From: CAYLPT01 sp964385645
Lineage (GTDB): Bacteria; Armatimonadota; Hebobacteria; Hebobacterales; Hebobacteraceae
NCBI GenBank assembly: GCA_964385645.1
Contig: CAYLPT010000024.1
Coordinates: 1-6,250, forward strand
Direction of reading: 5' to 3'
DNA length: 6,250 nucleotides
Below, one piece after another: positions 5,647 to 6,250 of the stretch (its first letter is position 1; each line of letters opens with the position of its first letter). A program made the position numbers and the translations under genes. Under the pieces are notes generated by a model. That model did no database searches. It was not told the DNA's origin and saw only the letters and a list, made by a program, of their open reading frames with translations.

Positions 5647-6250
5647 GCGAGCAGCCGCCGAGGCTGCGGGCGATGGACGCCGGCGATATCCTCGACGCCG
5701 CAGTATCGCGCTACCGCGAGAATCTGCCGGTGCTGCTGGGGATCCATGCCCTGGCCTACGCGCCCTTCTGGCTGGTTGTCGGCGTGACGGCCCACGTGCT
5801 CATGGGCGCGATCCCGCGGCTGGCGGCTATGGAGGAGCTGGAGGCGGCGTTCGTGGCCGCCGCGGAGCGGCTGGCAGTGGGCATGGTCGGGGGCATGTTC
5901 GTGCTGCTGTCGGCCCTGCTGGTGGTGGAGCCGATCGCGACGGGGGCCGTGGCGCGAGCAGTCTCGGGGCAGGTACTGGGGCGGCGCGTCGGGATCGCGG
6001 CGGCCTATCGGGGCCTGCGTGGGCGGACGGGGTCTCTGGTGCTGACGGCGCTGATCCGGGGGTCGGCGGCCTACGGCGCGTATAGCGTCGCCTCGTTGGC
6101 GGCGAGCGCGGCCAGCCTGGCGCTTGCTGGTGCGGGCGTGTTCGGAGGGGTGCTTGTGGTGGTATTGCACCTGGCTGCGTTGGGGGTGGGCAACGTGGTG
6201 TTCGTGCTGCTGGGGTTCGTGGGGCAGATCGTGGCCATCGAGCGCAGGGG
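5643..6250 (+). CDS. Multi-pass membrane protein of glycerophosphodiester-phosphodiesterase-membrane-domain-like type, 3' end outside the window
   Basis: Starts at ATG 5643, overlapping the transporter stop as ATGA, which implies translational coupling. The visible 202 codons begin with a cytoplasmic head (RLRAMDAGDILDAAVSRYRENLPVLL in outline: a DILDxAxxxYRxN helix, residues 14-27). Hydrophobic segments follow near 28-55, 78-100, 129-150, 155-180 and 183-200. The opening 'sets up the domain, then YRxN, then a long hydrophobic helix' layout is shared with a large set of uncharacterised bacterial membrane proteins related to the GPDPase membrane domain; no catalytic domain has appeared yet. 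A helical amphipathic loop at 57-76 is Ala/Glu-rich. Function is unknown; coupling to an MFS carrier suggests a joint membrane role but does not prove it. Confidence 0.75.
   Translation, partial: MSEQPPRLRAMDAGDILDAAVSRYRENLPVLLGIHALAYAPFWLVVGVTAHVLMGAIPRLAAMEELEAAFVAAAERLAVGMVGGMFVLLSALLVVEPIATGAVARAVSGQVLGRRVGIAAAYRGLRGRTGSLVLTALIRGSAAYGAYSVASLAASAASLALAGAGVFGGVLVVVLHLAALGVGNVVFVLLGFVGQIVAIERR

Overview
This is a GC-rich bacterial window, apparently near 70% G+C, probably a chromosomal segment. The genes are closely packed and G or C dominates third codon positions. The gene content is housekeeping and accessory: a glycosidase, an aldo/keto reductase, a PDZ protein, a receiver-only response regulator, molybdenum cofactor synthesis and membrane proteins. 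Nothing fixes the phylum. A GH106-like glycosidase beside single-domain regulators and orphan MFS carriers would suit Armatimonadota or other environmental high-GC lineages, but that is a weak guess. I see no tRNA, rRNA, CRISPR array, insertion sequence or phage gene.

Left part (1-2196, minus strand): three genes read leftward and probably form one transcription unit. They are a membrane-anchored PDZ protein (1651-2196), an aldo/keto reductase with an intact catalytic tetrad (779-1621), and the first 228 codons of a GH106-like (alpha-L-rhamnosidase-like) glycoside hydrolase that leaves the window at base 1. A role in glycan or sugar metabolism is plausible for the last two.

Middle (2197-3447): a 272-base divergent region carries a very good extended -10 sigma-70-type promoter. 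It drives a 137-residue CheY-like receiver protein, followed almost immediately by a GTG-started 72-residue single-pass membrane protein. The stretch 3103-3447 has a possible minus-strand small gene of unknown function (3188-3394) and a second strong sigma-70-type promoter firing rightward.

Right part (3448-6250, plus strand): moaA, an MFS transporter and a multi-pass membrane protein (partial) follow in close order (17-base gap, then an ATGA overlap). moaA appears broken as given: its two halves are in different frames and about 35 codons of the middle, including the usual KxN segment, are missing. Its frame-1 half stays open into the transporter, giving a misleading 732-codon ORF. A nine-codon leader ORF starts almost at the predicted transcription start and overlaps the moaA start by ATGA.

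I do not see a convincing undescribed defence or mobile system. The points most worth checking are the moaA lesion, the leader mini-ORF, the orphan minus-strand ORF and the receiver/small-membrane-protein pair.
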